From Alteromonas lipotrueae (lineage in GTDB: Bacteria > Pseudomonadota > Gammaproteobacteria > Enterobacterales > Alteromonadaceae): DNA of 64,000 bases. The stretch is taken from contig NZ_JAESDI010000002.1 of NCBI RefSeq assembly GCF_019249215.1, positions 1 to 64,000 on the forward strand, written 5' to 3'. The notes below the pieces were generated by a model. That model saw only the letters and a program-made list of their open reading frames with translations. It was not told the origin of the DNA and made no database searches. Each line of letters begins with the position of its first letter. Position 1 is the first letter of the stretch. Positions 17,607-26,233 of the stretch are shown here, one piece after another. A program made the position numbers and the translations under genes.

Positions 17607-18443
17607 ATGGCCATTGAAACATCGACACAAGGCACAATAAATTCGTTGCTTTCAGCAGTACCATTAACGGGGGACAATTCCACCTCGAATACGGCAGAGG
17701 AAGCGGCAACAACTAGCCAGTCTTTGCCGTCTATGTTTGCCGCTTTGTTGTCAAATGAAGAAGCTAGCAATGACGAAACGTCAGATTCACAAAGCAGTAC
17801 TAGTACAAGTCAATTTGATACCAGCTTGTTATCGAACCTCGTCCCTGATGACGCCATTAGTCTAATGCAAAACCAATTGCTTGGTGCGCTACAAAATAAT
17901 GTCTTCGCGGCGCTTACTGCGGCAGCATCAACGTCTTCAACCGATACCGAAACACAAGCATCAAGCAGCGCTGCTATTTCAACTACCACTTCAACTTCTG
18001 TAGAAGCAGCAAGTACTGAAATCGATGCCGAAACAACCTCGATGTTCGATAGCATGATGACATCGGCATTTGGTGAGGACGGGCTGGGGCTTCAAGACGG
18101 GTTCGACGCACTAAATATTGTGAACCACTTGCCAGTTGTGTCTGATATTTATGAGGCGACGACATCAAGCCATATTGCGGCGGCATCCAGTATGGCAGGC
18201 AGCTTCTTATATGGTGGCCTCGGCGGATTACTTTATAACGCCGTCGACCTAACTGTAGAGGGGCTTACCGGTAAGAGTATCTCAACTAATTTATGGGATG
18301 CGGGCAAACAAATAATAAATGGTAATACGGCCACTGAAAGCACAGGTGAAAATAGCCTAATGATAGATGAGGCCGATGGCGAGACATCATCAACACCTGC
18401 CAGTGACGTTTATGAATTTGTACGTCGACAAGCTGGTGGCTAA
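17607..18443 (+). CDS. Ser/Thr/Ala-rich unknown protein, divergent from flgH-flgT
   Basis: I do not recognise this 278-aa protein. It has no signal peptide. Residues 1-75 are polar and disordered-looking, with an embedded SLPSMFAALLSNEE reminiscent of flagellar export substrates such as FliK N-termini. Residues about 75-105 are helical (DDAISLMQNQLLGALQNNVF). A Thr/Ser-rich linker follows, then an amphipathic, Gly-rich C-terminal part with SSMAGSFLYGGLGGLLYNAV. GGGGGAG precedes the ATG. Position next to FlgH/FlgT and lack of a Sec signal make a flagellar type III export substrate a reasonable but unproven guess. Confidence 0.7.
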   Translation: MAIETSTQGTINSLLSAVPLTGDNSTSNTAEEAATTSQSLPSMFAALLSNEEASNDETSDSQSSTSTSQFDTSLLSNLVPDDAISLMQNQLLGALQNNVFAALTAAASTSSTDTETQASSSAAISTTTSTSVEAASTEIDAETTSMFDSMMTSAFGEDGLGLQDGFDALNIVNHLPVVSDIYEATTSSHIAAASSMAGSFLYGGLGGLLYNAVDLTVEGLTGKSISTNLWDAGKQIINGNTATESTGENSLMIDEADGETSSTPASDVYEFVRRQAGG

Positions 18444-18488
18444 GGGGTTACGCAAACTTTGGGGAGGTAACGTACGAGAGCTATAAGC

Positions 18489-18504
18489 GGCGGCTAGCGC
18501 CGCC
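18489..18504. repeat. GC-rich hairpin between convergent genes
   Basis: GGCGGC (18489-18494) and GCCGCC (18499-18504) form a 6-bp stem with a TAGC loop between the Ser/Thr-rich gene and mgsA. It has no good T-run on either strand, so its terminator function is uncertain. Confidence 0.45.
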
Positions 18505-18508
18505 ACGC

Positions 18509-18919
18509 TTAAAAATTGGGCTTAATTGGTTTGTATTCAGACGATAAGAAAAGTGGTGACGTTACCATTAAATCGGCGGTGGCTGGCGTACATGCCACTG
18601 GCACATTCCACACTGAACATAATCGCAATAGTGCGCGAACATCAGGGTCGTGAGGAGCTGCGTTTAACGGATCCCAAAAGAAAAACAGCGCATCAAGTCT
18701 GTTTTCAGCGATTAATGCACCAATTTGCTGATCGCCGCCAAGTGGACCACTTTTAAACCGTTTTACTACTAGTCCGGTTTCGTCACTAATGAGCCCGCCT
18801 GTAGTACCTGTTGCCACTAGGTCACATTGTTTCATTATTTCGATATGATTATGAACCCATGCCAGTAATTCAGGCTTTTTATGATCGTGAGCGACTAGCG
18901 CAACGGTAAGTTTACTCAT
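18509..18919 (-). CDS. mgsA: Methylglyoxal synthase
   Basis: MgsA converts dihydroxyacetone phosphate to methylglyoxal, bypassing lower glycolysis under phosphate limitation. The 136-aa protein has [10 protein letters not shown], the phosphate-binding [10 protein letters not shown], the catalytic region [14 protein letters not shown], and [21 protein letters not shown]. It is a little shorter at both ends than E. coli MgsA (152 aa). The ATG at 18919 is used; an in-frame TTG at 18934 adds five non-conserved residues. The gene is divergent from the arg leader. Confidence 0.95.
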   Translation of the reverse strand: MSKLTVALVAHDHKKPELLAWVHNHIEIMKQCDLVATGTTGGLISDETGLVVKRFKSGPLGGDQQIGALIAENRLDALFFFWDPLNAAPHDPDVRALLRLCSVWNVPVACTPATADLMVTSPLFLSSEYKPIKPNF

Positions 18920-19104
18920 ACTTAGAAATTCCAACTGTCGTTTGTTTAACCATGGATAATCCGTATCTTCGCCGATTTATGCGATAATTAGTATAAATAT
19001 TCAGTTTTATACACTCAATTGTCAACATTATGTCATATCTCAGTGGCTACTATAGACAAAACTCCTCACAAGCTATTTCGTGCCAATTCTTCGGCGCTGA
19101 AAAC

Positions 19105-19143
19105 TTAAAATATTTATACATTTTTATTGCATAAATATTCCAT
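19105..19143. promoter_or_regulatory. Paired ArgR (ARG) boxes upstream of the arg operon
   Basis: Two ARG-box-like cores (consensus TGAAT-WWWW-ATTCA) occur with exactly 21 bp between centres, the hallmark two-turn spacing of ArgR operators. They are AAAAT-ATTT-ATACA at 19107-19120 (7 of 10 conserved bases) and TGCAT-AAAT-ATTCC at 19128-19141 (8 of 10). A possible promoter, TTGCAT (19127-19132), N16, TAAACT (19149-19154), overlaps the second box, fitting repression. A third, unpaired half-good site lies at 18990-19003 (AGTAT-AAAT-ATTCA), nearer mgsA. Confidence 0.65.
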
Positions 19144-19170
19144 ATAAGTAAACTAGGTGACGGTTAAGGC

Positions 19171-19193
19171 ATCCAACCCACTTTAGGGTTGAT
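19171..19193 (+). repeat. Hairpin in the arg leader just before the leader-ORF ribosome site
   Basis: CAACCC (19174-19179) and GGGTTG (19186-19191) pair around loop ACTTTA, extended by AT/AT at the base with one bulged C. It lies at the 5' end of the predicted leader RNA, about 10 nt before the AGGAAG ribosome-binding site. It could modulate leader-ORF translation or protect the 5' end (inference). Confidence 0.5.
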
Positions 19194-19212
19194 ACAGACA
19201 CAGGAAGCACTG

Positions 19213-19338
19213 ATGACACAACCAACTCTCGTTCATGGTAGTAATACTGGGAACGTAAAAGAGTTAACCTCTCCCCTGGATAGCTGCACATTGCATGGCT
19301 TGCGACGACGATTGTCTGCGAATATGCTTTTTCGGTAG
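19213..19338 (+). CDS. Candidate arginine-operon leader peptide (41 codons, Arg-Arg-Arg)
   Basis: ATG at 19213 has AGGAAG (19202-19207) 5 nt upstream, an excellent ribosome-binding site. The frame encodes MTQPTLVHGSNTGNVKELTS, then continues to a run LHGLRRRLSANMLFR and stops with TAG at 19336-19338. Codons 31-33 (19303-19311) are three consecutive CGA, a slowly decoded Arg codon, and codon 41 (CGG), directly before the stop, is also Arg. Two bases later an 18-bp inverted repeat with a T7 tract begins. The arrangement is that of an attenuator leader peptide sensing charged tRNA-Arg or arginine. It was found by reading the sequence; there is no expression evidence. Confidence 0.65.
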   Translation: MTQPTLVHGSNTGNVKELTSPLDSCTLHGLRRRLSANMLFR

Positions 19339-19340
19339 CA

Positions 19341-19422
19341 CACTTTTTACCTTTGTAATGTGGTAGCGGTTAGGCAAAGGATTACGCCAAATCAGTTTAC
19401 AAAGGTAAAAAGTGATTTTTTT
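19341..19422 (+). terminator. Candidate transcription attenuator upstream of argC
   Basis: CACTTTTTACCTTTGTAA (19341-19358) and TTACAAAGGTAAAAAGTG (19397-19414) are an 18-bp perfect inverted repeat with a 38-nt loop, followed by A and T7 (19416-19422). Within the loop the 5' arm has alternative partners. CAAAGG at 19375-19380 can pair with CCTTTG 19350-19355, competing with CAAAGG 19400-19405; ATTAC (19381-19385) and CAAA (19388-19391) can pair with GTAAT (19355-19359) and TTTG (19352-19355). Such mutually exclusive pairings are what an attenuator needs. It ends 23 nt before argC. Confidence 0.7.
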
Positions 19423-19445
19423 CTCCATTTATTGAATTTTTCATT

Positions 19446-20459
19446 ATGTATAACGTTTCGATTATTGGTGCCAGTGGTTACACCGGCGCACAGCTAGTTC
19501 AATTAGTTCATCAACATCCTGCTTTGTCGCTTGAGGGTACTTATGTCTCTGAAAATAGCGCTGATACGGGCAAAAACATTGCGGCTCTGCATGGCAATCT
19601 AGCCCACCTCAACTATACGTTGACGCCTATTAGTAATGACATATTAGTCGAGCTGGCCGCCGAGATGGACTTCGTATTGTTAGCAACGCCGCATGAAGCT
19701 AGCCACGACTGGATGGAAACTTTGTCTGCGGGCAAAGCAAAAATACTCGACTTATCTGGTGCATTTAGAATTAAAGACACCCAAGTTTTTGAGCAGTTTT
19801 ATGGTTTCCCTCATACCGCAAAAGCCAGTTTGAGCGAGGCGGTATACGGTCTGGCGGAATGGTACGAAGACGATATTGCACAAGCAGATATCATTGCAGT
19901 ACCTGGCTGCTACCCAACTGCGAGCTTGTCAGCACTGAAACCTTTGGCTGCAAATGGCCTATTAGATGATGCGGTTCGCCCTGTGATCAACGCGGTATCG
20001 GGTGTCTCGGGAGCAGGCAGAAAAGCCAGTCTAACGTCAAGTTTCTATGAAGTTAGCTTGCAAGCTTACGGTGTGCTTGGTCATCGCCATACGCCAGAAA
20101 TTGAAGCCTATTTAGCGACGCCGGTTATATTTACTCCTCATTTAGGCAACTTTAAACGGGGCATACTTGCCACTGTTACGGTTAAGTTAAATAAGGGAGT
20201 GACTAGCGCTCAACTAGATGCCGCCTTTACCGAAGCATATGCTAATGCGCCTTTGGTAAGATTACGCGAAAGCTTCCCTAAAATTGACGATGTGGCGCAT
20301 ACGCCTTTTGTTGATTTACACTGGAAGTTTGATGAAACATCTGGTTATGCAGTAGTGACGGCAGCCATCGACAATGTTATGAAAGGGGCAGCATCCCAGG
20401 CGATTCAGTGCCTTAACATTATGACTGCCCAACCGGTTGAAACAGGACTCGTGCAATAA
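19446..20459 (+). CDS. argC: N-acetyl-gamma-glutamyl-phosphate reductase
   Basis: ArgC catalyses the third step of ornithine/arginine synthesis, NADPH-dependent reduction of acetylglutamyl phosphate. The 337-aa protein has the Rossmann start [13 protein letters not shown] and the catalytic Cys in [22 protein letters not shown] is also present. It is the first structural gene of argCBFGHA. The ATG lacks a visible Shine-Dalgarno: the preceding 20 nt are AT-rich (ATTTATTGAATTTTTCATT). It is preceded by the leader ORF and attenuator-like hairpin described separately. Confidence 0.97.
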   Translation: MYNVSIIGASGYTGAQLVQLVHQHPALSLEGTYVSENSADTGKNIAALHGNLAHLNYTLTPISNDILVELAAEMDFVLLATPHEASHDWMETLSAGKAKILDLSGAFRIKDTQVFEQFYGFPHTAKASLSEAVYGLAEWYEDDIAQADIIAVPGCYPTASLSALKPLAANGLLDDAVRPVINAVSGVSGAGRKASLTSSFYEVSLQAYGVLGHRHTPEIEAYLATPVIFTPHLGNFKRGILATVTVKLNKGVTSAQLDAAFTEAYANAPLVRLRESFPKIDDVAHTPFVDLHWKFDETSGYAVVTAAIDNVMKGAASQAIQCLNIMTAQPVETGLVQ

Positions 20460-21265
20460 TGAACAGTTCACCCGTTGTAATAAAAGTGGGCGGTGCATTG
20501 CTAGACGACGCAGCCGCTATGCAAAAGCTATTTTTAAGCATTAAACACGTCAGCCAATCACGCCCTGTCGCCGTGGTTCACGGTGGTGGTCCTTTGGTTG
20601 AAACCCTCATGGCAAGTTTAGGCTTGGCAAGCACCAAAATTGATGGTTTGCGGGTTACCCCGGATGAGCATATGCCTTATATCTGTGGTGCATTAGCCGG
20701 CGCTGCAAACAAACAGTTATGTGCTGCGGCGATTGCCTCAGGATTAACGCCCGTCGGTCTTTCTTTACTTGATGGCAATATGGTAGTGTGCCAACCGATG
20801 GCTGAGAAATATGGCGCTGTGGGCATTCCTTCAACTGCCGATGCCTCTTTCCTTAAGAGTGCATTAGCGCAAGCCACATTACCGATTATAAGCTCAATTG
20901 GCAGTAGTCCTGAAGGGCGTTTGTTGAATATCAACGCAGATCAAGCCGCCACTGTCGTTGCCGAGTTGCTTGATGCTGAATTATTGTTGCTATCGAACGT
21001 TGATGGTGTACTTGATGCTGACAAGCAACTCATTGAAGTGCTTAATCACGATTCAATTACCGAGCTAGCACATGCAGGGGTGATTACCGACGGTATGAAA
21101 GTTAAGGTAGACGCCGCGCTGCAGTCTGCCAATACCCTTGGACACCCGGTTTATATTGCTAGCTGGACGGCTGACATAACTGATATTTTAAATAAGAATA
21201 CGGGCACGCAGGTATTACCTACATCGCAAGCACCGGAACATGGCGTACTAGGAGACGCATTATGA
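20459..21265 (+). CDS. argB: Acetylglutamate kinase
   Basis: ArgB phosphorylates N-acetylglutamate, the second pathway step. The 268-aa amino-acid-kinase fold has [10 protein letters not shown] at the N-terminus, [30 protein letters not shown], and the late [15 protein letters not shown]. The ATG overlaps the argC TAA by one base (TAATG), and its own end overlaps argF. It is a short, single-domain form without the N-terminal helix linked with arginine-inhibited hexameric kinases, so feedback control probably falls on ArgA (inference). Confidence 0.97.
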   Translation: MNSSPVVIKVGGALLDDAAAMQKLFLSIKHVSQSRPVAVVHGGGPLVETLMASLGLASTKIDGLRVTPDEHMPYICGALAGAANKQLCAAAIASGLTPVGLSLLDGNMVVCQPMAEKYGAVGIPSTADASFLKSALAQATLPIISSIGSSPEGRLLNINADQAATVVAELLDAELLLLSNVDGVLDADKQLIEVLNHDSITELAHAGVITDGMKVKVDAALQSANTLGHPVYIASWTADITDILNKNTGTQVLPTSQAPEHGVLGDAL

Positions 21266-22173
21266 AACAAGACCTACTGACTTTTTCCAATTGGACACCC
21301 GAAGCAATGCATAAGCTGTTGAATTTGGCTGTTGAAATTAAGCAATCACCTTCGAGCTACAGCAATGTATTAGCCGGAAAATCGGTAGTCGCCTTGTTTG
21401 AAAAGCCTTCCTTGCGTACCCGTGTCAGCTTCGATATTGGTATTAATCGCTTAGGCGGCCACATGGTGTATCTAGATAGCCAAGGTGGAAAACTTGCAGG
21501 CCGTGAAGACGCGGTCGATATGGCGGCTAATCTAGCATGCTGGGCAGATGCTATTGTCGCCCGAGTTTTTTCTCACAACACGTTAGAGCAGTTCTCTACT
21601 GCCTCTAAAGTGCCTGTAGTCAACGCACTCTGCGACAAGTATCACCCTTGTCAGGCATTAGCCGATTACCTCACCGTATTCGAACGCTTTGGTAAGACCC
21701 AAGGCATTACCATGGCCTACATTGGTGATGGCAATAATGTAACCCACTCTTTGTTAATTGCAGGTGCATTATTAGGCTGCAATCAAGTAGTGGTTACGCC
21801 AGAAGGTCACGAATGTGATGCCGAGATTGTCGCGCATGCTAAAAAGCTTGCCGAAAAAACGGGCGCGACCATCGTTGAAAGCCACGACGTTAGCGCTGCA
21901 AACGGCGCTGATGTGATCTACGCTGATACCTGGTTGTCGATGGGTGACGAAACGCCGCTGGCTGATATTAAAGCGAAATTTATGCCGTATCAGGTCAATG
22001 AAGCGCTGATGGAATCTACCGGTGCAAGCTATGTAATGCACTGCCAACCGGCACACCGCGACCTAGAAATTACAGGTTCGTTGATTGATAGCGACAAGTC
22101 GTTACTAATGCAACAAGCCGAAAATAGAATGCATGGCCAAAACGCCATTCTCACTCAATTATTAAGTGCCTAA
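21262..22173 (+). CDS. argF: Ornithine carbamoyltransferase
   Basis: ArgF makes citrulline from ornithine and carbamoyl phosphate. The 303-aa protein has the carbamoyl-phosphate loop in [22 protein letters not shown], the HPCQALAD motif and the ornithine-binding [12 protein letters not shown]. The start ATGA overlaps the argB stop by 4 bp, indicating translational coupling. Confidence 0.97.
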   Translation: MKQDLLTFSNWTPEAMHKLLNLAVEIKQSPSSYSNVLAGKSVVALFEKPSLRTRVSFDIGINRLGGHMVYLDSQGGKLAGREDAVDMAANLACWADAIVARVFSHNTLEQFSTASKVPVVNALCDKYHPCQALADYLTVFERFGKTQGITMAYIGDGNNVTHSLLIAGALLGCNQVVVTPEGHECDAEIVAHAKKLAEKTGATIVESHDVSAANGADVIYADTWLSMGDETPLADIKAKFMPYQVNEALMESTGASYVMHCQPAHRDLEITGSLIDSDKSLLMQQAENRMHGQNAILTQLLSA

Positions 22174-22187
22174 GAGGACTCTTTTAG

Positions 22188-23393
22188 ATGCAAAACGTAA
22201 AGAAAATCGTACTCGCCTATTCAGGCGGCCTTGACACTTCAGCCATCATTCCATGGCTTAAAGAAAACTATCACTGCGAAGTCGTTGCCTTTGCGGCCGA
22301 TGTTGGCCAAGGCGATGAAGAACTAGAAGGTTTGCATGAAAAAGCAATCGCTTCAGGTGCTAGTGAATGTCACATCGTTGACTTAAAAGAAGAGTTCGTG
22401 CGCGAATACATATACCCCACCATTAAAACGGGCGCGGTATATGAAGGCGAATACCTACTTGGTACATCAATGGCTCGCCCGGTTATTGCCAAAGCGCAAG
22501 TTGAAATTGCCTTAAAAGTAGGTGCTGATGCACTTTGCCATGGTTGTACCGGTAAAGGTAACGACCAAGTTCGCTTTGAAAGTACCTTCGCTGCCCTTGC
22601 ACCACAGCTCACTGTTATTGCGCCATGGCGAGAGTGGGACATGGTATCGCGTGAAGACCTATTGGCTTATTTAGCTGAGCGTAATATCGAAACCACGGCA
22701 TCTGCCACCAAAATCTACAGCCGCGATGCAAACGCATGGCATATTTCCCACGAAGGCGGGGAATTAGAAGATCCATGGCAAGAGCCAACCAAACAAATCT
22801 GGACCATGACGGTTGATCCAGAAGATGCTCCAGATGCACCTGAGCGTGTTACGCTTTCTTTCAATGAAGGTGAACTCACTCACGTTGACGGTGAAGCCTT
22901 ATCGCCTTACCAAGCGCTGGTTAAGCTAAACACAGTGGCAGCTGCACACGGTGTGGGTCGTATTGACATTGTTGAAAACCGTTTAGTGGGCATGAAGTCT
23001 CGTGGTTGTTATGAAACACCAGGGGGCACGGTAATGCTTAAAGCATACAAAGCCCTTGAAACGATGGTGCTTGATAAAGCCGCGCTTAAATACCGTGAGC
23101 AAATTGGCCTTGAGTTCTCGCACGTAATGTACGACGGCCGTTGGTTCACTGCCTTAAATGATGCCTTACTAGCGGGCGCAGAATCTTTCGCTAAGAAAGT
23201 GACTGGCGACATCGTAGTGAAACTTTATAAAGGTCAGGCGACCGTTACACAACGCCGCTCACCTAACAGCCTTTACTCTGAAGATTTTGCTACCTTTGGT
23301 GCAGATGACGTTTACGACCAAAAACACGCTGAAGGCTTTATTCGCCTGTTCAGCCTTTCAAGTCGTATTGCTGCATTAAAAAATCAAGGTTAA
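22188..23393 (+). CDS. argG: Argininosuccinate synthase
   Basis: ArgG condenses citrulline and aspartate using ATP. The 401-aa type I enzyme has the P-loop-like [15 protein letters not shown] at the N-terminus, [13 protein letters not shown], and the late [15 protein letters not shown]. It starts 14 bp after argF, with GAGGA before the ATG. Confidence 0.98.
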   Translation: MQNVKKIVLAYSGGLDTSAIIPWLKENYHCEVVAFAADVGQGDEELEGLHEKAIASGASECHIVDLKEEFVREYIYPTIKTGAVYEGEYLLGTSMARPVIAKAQVEIALKVGADALCHGCTGKGNDQVRFESTFAALAPQLTVIAPWREWDMVSREDLLAYLAERNIETTASATKIYSRDANAWHISHEGGELEDPWQEPTKQIWTMTVDPEDAPDAPERVTLSFNEGELTHVDGEALSPYQALVKLNTVAAAHGVGRIDIVENRLVGMKSRGCYETPGGTVMLKAYKALETMVLDKAALKYREQIGLEFSHVMYDGRWFTALNDALLAGAESFAKKVTGDIVVKLYKGQATVTQRRSPNSLYSEDFATFGADDVYDQKHAEGFIRLFSLSSRIAALKNQG

Positions 23394-23403
23394 GGAGTAA
23401 CAC

Positions 23404-24786
23404 ATGGCATTGTGGGGTGGTCGATTCGAATCAGGCGCTAGTAGCATGTTCAAGCAGGTTAACGATTCGTTGCCGTTTGACCAAGTGATGGCAAGCCAAG
23501 ATATTCAAGGCTCTATTAGCTGGTCTCGTGCGCTGCAAAAAGCAGGCGTACTGACCACAGACGAACAAGCACAACTTGAAGGTGCACTAAGCGATTTGAA
23601 AGCGAAAGCTGACGCGGGTGAACTAGACTTTAACGCTTCTAGCGAAGAAGACATTCATAGCTTTGTTGAGTCTGCACTTATTGAACAACTTGGTGATATT
23701 GGCCGCAAACTTCATACGGGCCGAAGCCGTAACGATCAGGTAGCTACAGATTTTCGTTTGTGGGTGCGTGAGCATATTGCGTCACTTCGTAGTGATGTTG
23801 TGGCCGTTATTCGCTCACTCCTTAATGCCGCAAGTCGTCACCAGGAAGCCATTATTCCTGGTTACACCCACTTGCAACGTGCTCAGCCTATACACTTTGC
23901 TCACTGGTGCTTAGCATATGTTGAAATGTTTAAGCGCGACTTAAGCCGCTTAGACGATTTAAAAGACCGTATGAATCAGTGCCCACTGGGCTCTGGTGCA
24001 TTAGCGGGTACGACTTACCCCGTTGACCGCCACGCTATTGCACAAGAGTTAGGCTTTGACTCGCCATGCTTAAACAGTCTAGATGCTGTATCAGACAGAG
24101 ATTTCGTATTAGAGCTTTTGTTTGTCGCGAGCACCAGCATGATGCACCTGTCTCGCGTGGCCGAAGACATGATTTTTTATAACTCTGGCGAAGCGGGCTT
24201 CTTGCAGCTTGGCGATAGCGTAACCTCAGGTTCGTCGCTAATGCCACAGAAGAAAAACCCTGACGCATTAGAACTTATGCGCGGTAAATGTGGCCGTGTA
24301 TTCGGTTCACTGCAAGCCTTGCTGGTGACCATGAAAGGTTTACCTCTTGCGTACAACAAAGATATGCAAGAAGACAAAGAAGGTGCCATCGACACGGTAA
24401 ACCAATGGCATATTTGTTTGTGCATTGCTTCCGAGGTGCTCGATTCATTGCAACTTAATGAAGAGCGTTGCCGCGAAGCCGCGACACAAGGTTTTGCCAA
24501 CGCCACTGAGCTTGCCGACTACTTAGTAGGCAAGGGTATTCCGTTTAGAACGGGTCATGATATTGCCGGTAAAGTGGTACTAGAAGCCATTGAAGCAGGC
24601 TGTGCGATTGAAGATTTACCATTAGAAAGCTTGCAAGCTGTATGCGATAAAATTGAAGATGATGTTTATACCGTATTGCAATTAGAGTACGGCGTAAATC
24701 AGCGCAACATATTAGGTGGCACTAGCAAAGAAACAGTGACTAAAGCACTGTATCAAGAGCTAGAAAACCTAGATAAGCAAGGGTAA
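23404..24786 (+). CDS. argH: Argininosuccinate lyase
   Basis: ArgH cleaves argininosuccinate to arginine and fumarate, the final step. The 460-aa protein has the fumarase-superfamily signature GSSLMPQKKNPDALEL (with the catalytic Ser loop), HTGRSRNDQVATD and the GYTHLQRAQPIHFAHW region. It is a standalone lyase; in some Vibrio and Alteromonadales relatives ArgH is fused to ArgA, but here argA is a separate gene 4 bp downstream. Confidence 0.97.
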   Translation: MALWGGRFESGASSMFKQVNDSLPFDQVMASQDIQGSISWSRALQKAGVLTTDEQAQLEGALSDLKAKADAGELDFNASSEEDIHSFVESALIEQLGDIGRKLHTGRSRNDQVATDFRLWVREHIASLRSDVVAVIRSLLNAASRHQEAIIPGYTHLQRAQPIHFAHWCLAYVEMFKRDLSRLDDLKDRMNQCPLGSGALAGTTYPVDRHAIAQELGFDSPCLNSLDAVSDRDFVLELLFVASTSMMHLSRVAEDMIFYNSGEAGFLQLGDSVTSGSSLMPQKKNPDALELMRGKCGRVFGSLQALLVTMKGLPLAYNKDMQEDKEGAIDTVNQWHICLCIASEVLDSLQLNEERCREAATQGFANATELADYLVGKGIPFRTGHDIAGKVVLEAIEAGCAIEDLPLESLQAVCDKIEDDVYTVLQLEYGVNQRNILGGTSKETVTKALYQELENLDKQG

Positions 24787-24790
24787 TCAC

Positions 24791-26101
24791 ATGGTGCTTG
24801 CCCATCATGACGGCGTTAAACTTTTCAGGAGTTCACTGCCGTATATCAATGCTCATCAAGGGAAAACCTTTGTTTTGATGTTCGGTGGCGAAGCCATTGA
24901 ACATCCTAACTTCCCCAATATTATTCATGACATTGCCCTGCTGAATACCTTAGGTGTTCGCGTGGTAGTAGTACATGGTGCACGCCCGCAGATTGATCAA
25001 CGCGTGGCCCTTCGCAACATTGAAGGTCGATTTGAAAATGGCGTGCGTATTACCGACAAGCAAACCCTAGAGTGCGTTAAAGATGCCGCAGGCTCTGTGC
25101 GCTCACAAGTAGAAGCCTTACTTACCATGGGACTACCTAATTCACCGATGCACGGCGCACAAATTCGGGTGTGTTCAGGTAATTTGGTGGTTGCTAAGCC
25201 TATGGGTGTGCGAAATGGCATTGATTTCGAAAATACCGGCATGGTTCGCCGTATTGATACCACCGGCATTAACGACCACTTAAACGATGGTTCTATTGTG
25301 TTGCTCTCCCCTATGGGGTATTCAGCTACAGGGGAAGTATTTAATCTTTCCCATGAAGATGTAGCCACTCAAGCGGCCATTGCGCTTAAGGCTGATAAGC
25401 TCATTGTGTTTTCTAACTTCGACGGTATTTACAATAGTGAAGAAAAGTTACTTCGCACTATTGAGCGCCCGCAGCTAGAACAGCTCATTATGAGTGGCAA
25501 TATCACTACCGAAGATACCGTTTTGCGTGCCCTTACCACCAGCGTAGCCGCTGGTGTGCCAAGAGCGCACTGCATTAGTTACGAAAAAGACGGCGCATTG
25601 CTGCAAGAGCTCTTTACCCGCGATGGTACAGGCTCGTTGGTGATGGAACATCACTACGAACAACTGCGTGCCGCGACTATTGATGATGTGGGTGGCATTT
25701 TAAAACTCATTAAACCGCTAGAAGAAAGTGGTGTATTGGTTAAGCGCTCACGTGAACGGCTGGAAAGTGAAATCAATCAATTTATTGTAATTGTTCGGGA
25801 CGGGATGATCATCGCGTGTGCGGCGCTTTACCTTTACCCCGAAGATGGTTGCGCTGAATTAGCCTGTGTAGCTACCCACCCTGATTATCGCGGTAAAAAT
25901 CGTGGTGAACGAATTTTAGATGAAGTTAAAATACGAGCCCGCGAAGCGGATATCAATCGTGTATTCGTGCTTACTACAGTTACTGCGCACTGGTTTTTAG
26001 AGCAAGGTTTTGAACACGCAGATATTAGTGCTCTGCCAGAAGTGAAAAAAGAACTTTATAACTTTCAGCGTAACTCTAAAGTGTTCACCCTAAACATATA
26101 G
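24791..26101 (+). CDS. argA: Amino-acid N-acetyltransferase (N-acetylglutamate synthase)
   Basis: ArgA acetylates glutamate, the first committed step, and is normally inhibited by arginine. The 436-aa protein joins an inactive amino-acid-kinase domain (about 1-285, with LGVRVVVVHGARPQID and VLLSPMGYSATGEVFNLS) to a C-terminal GNAT domain (about 290-436) with the acetyl-CoA loop ACVATHPDYRGKNRGERIL. It is the last gene of the operon. No argE or argJ is seen in this window, so deacetylation of acetylornithine is encoded elsewhere. Confidence 0.96.
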   Translation: MVLAHHDGVKLFRSSLPYINAHQGKTFVLMFGGEAIEHPNFPNIIHDIALLNTLGVRVVVVHGARPQIDQRVALRNIEGRFENGVRITDKQTLECVKDAAGSVRSQVEALLTMGLPNSPMHGAQIRVCSGNLVVAKPMGVRNGIDFENTGMVRRIDTTGINDHLNDGSIVLLSPMGYSATGEVFNLSHEDVATQAAIALKADKLIVFSNFDGIYNSEEKLLRTIERPQLEQLIMSGNITTEDTVLRALTTSVAAGVPRAHCISYEKDGALLQELFTRDGTGSLVMEHHYEQLRAATIDDVGGILKLIKPLEESGVLVKRSRERLESEINQFIVIVRDGMIIACAALYLYPEDGCAELACVATHPDYRGKNRGERILDEVKIRAREADINRVFVLTTVTAHWFLEQGFEHADISALPEVKKELYNFQRNSKVFTLNI

Positions 26102-26233
26102 ATTATGATTTAGCGCGCACCTTAAAAGAAAAATTAAATTATCAATAAATATCAGCAATTTAAAACAATATTCTCGACAAACAGCCAAGGCTGAGATAAC
26201 GTTGATGATAGAATAATTACTCGGTTATATGTA

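Noticed and set aside
19341..19414. The argC-leader inverted repeat as a miniature transposon (MITE)
   Set aside because: It has no target-site duplication, and the T7 run directly after the right arm and the position between a leader ORF and argC fit a terminator better. Other genome copies were not checked.
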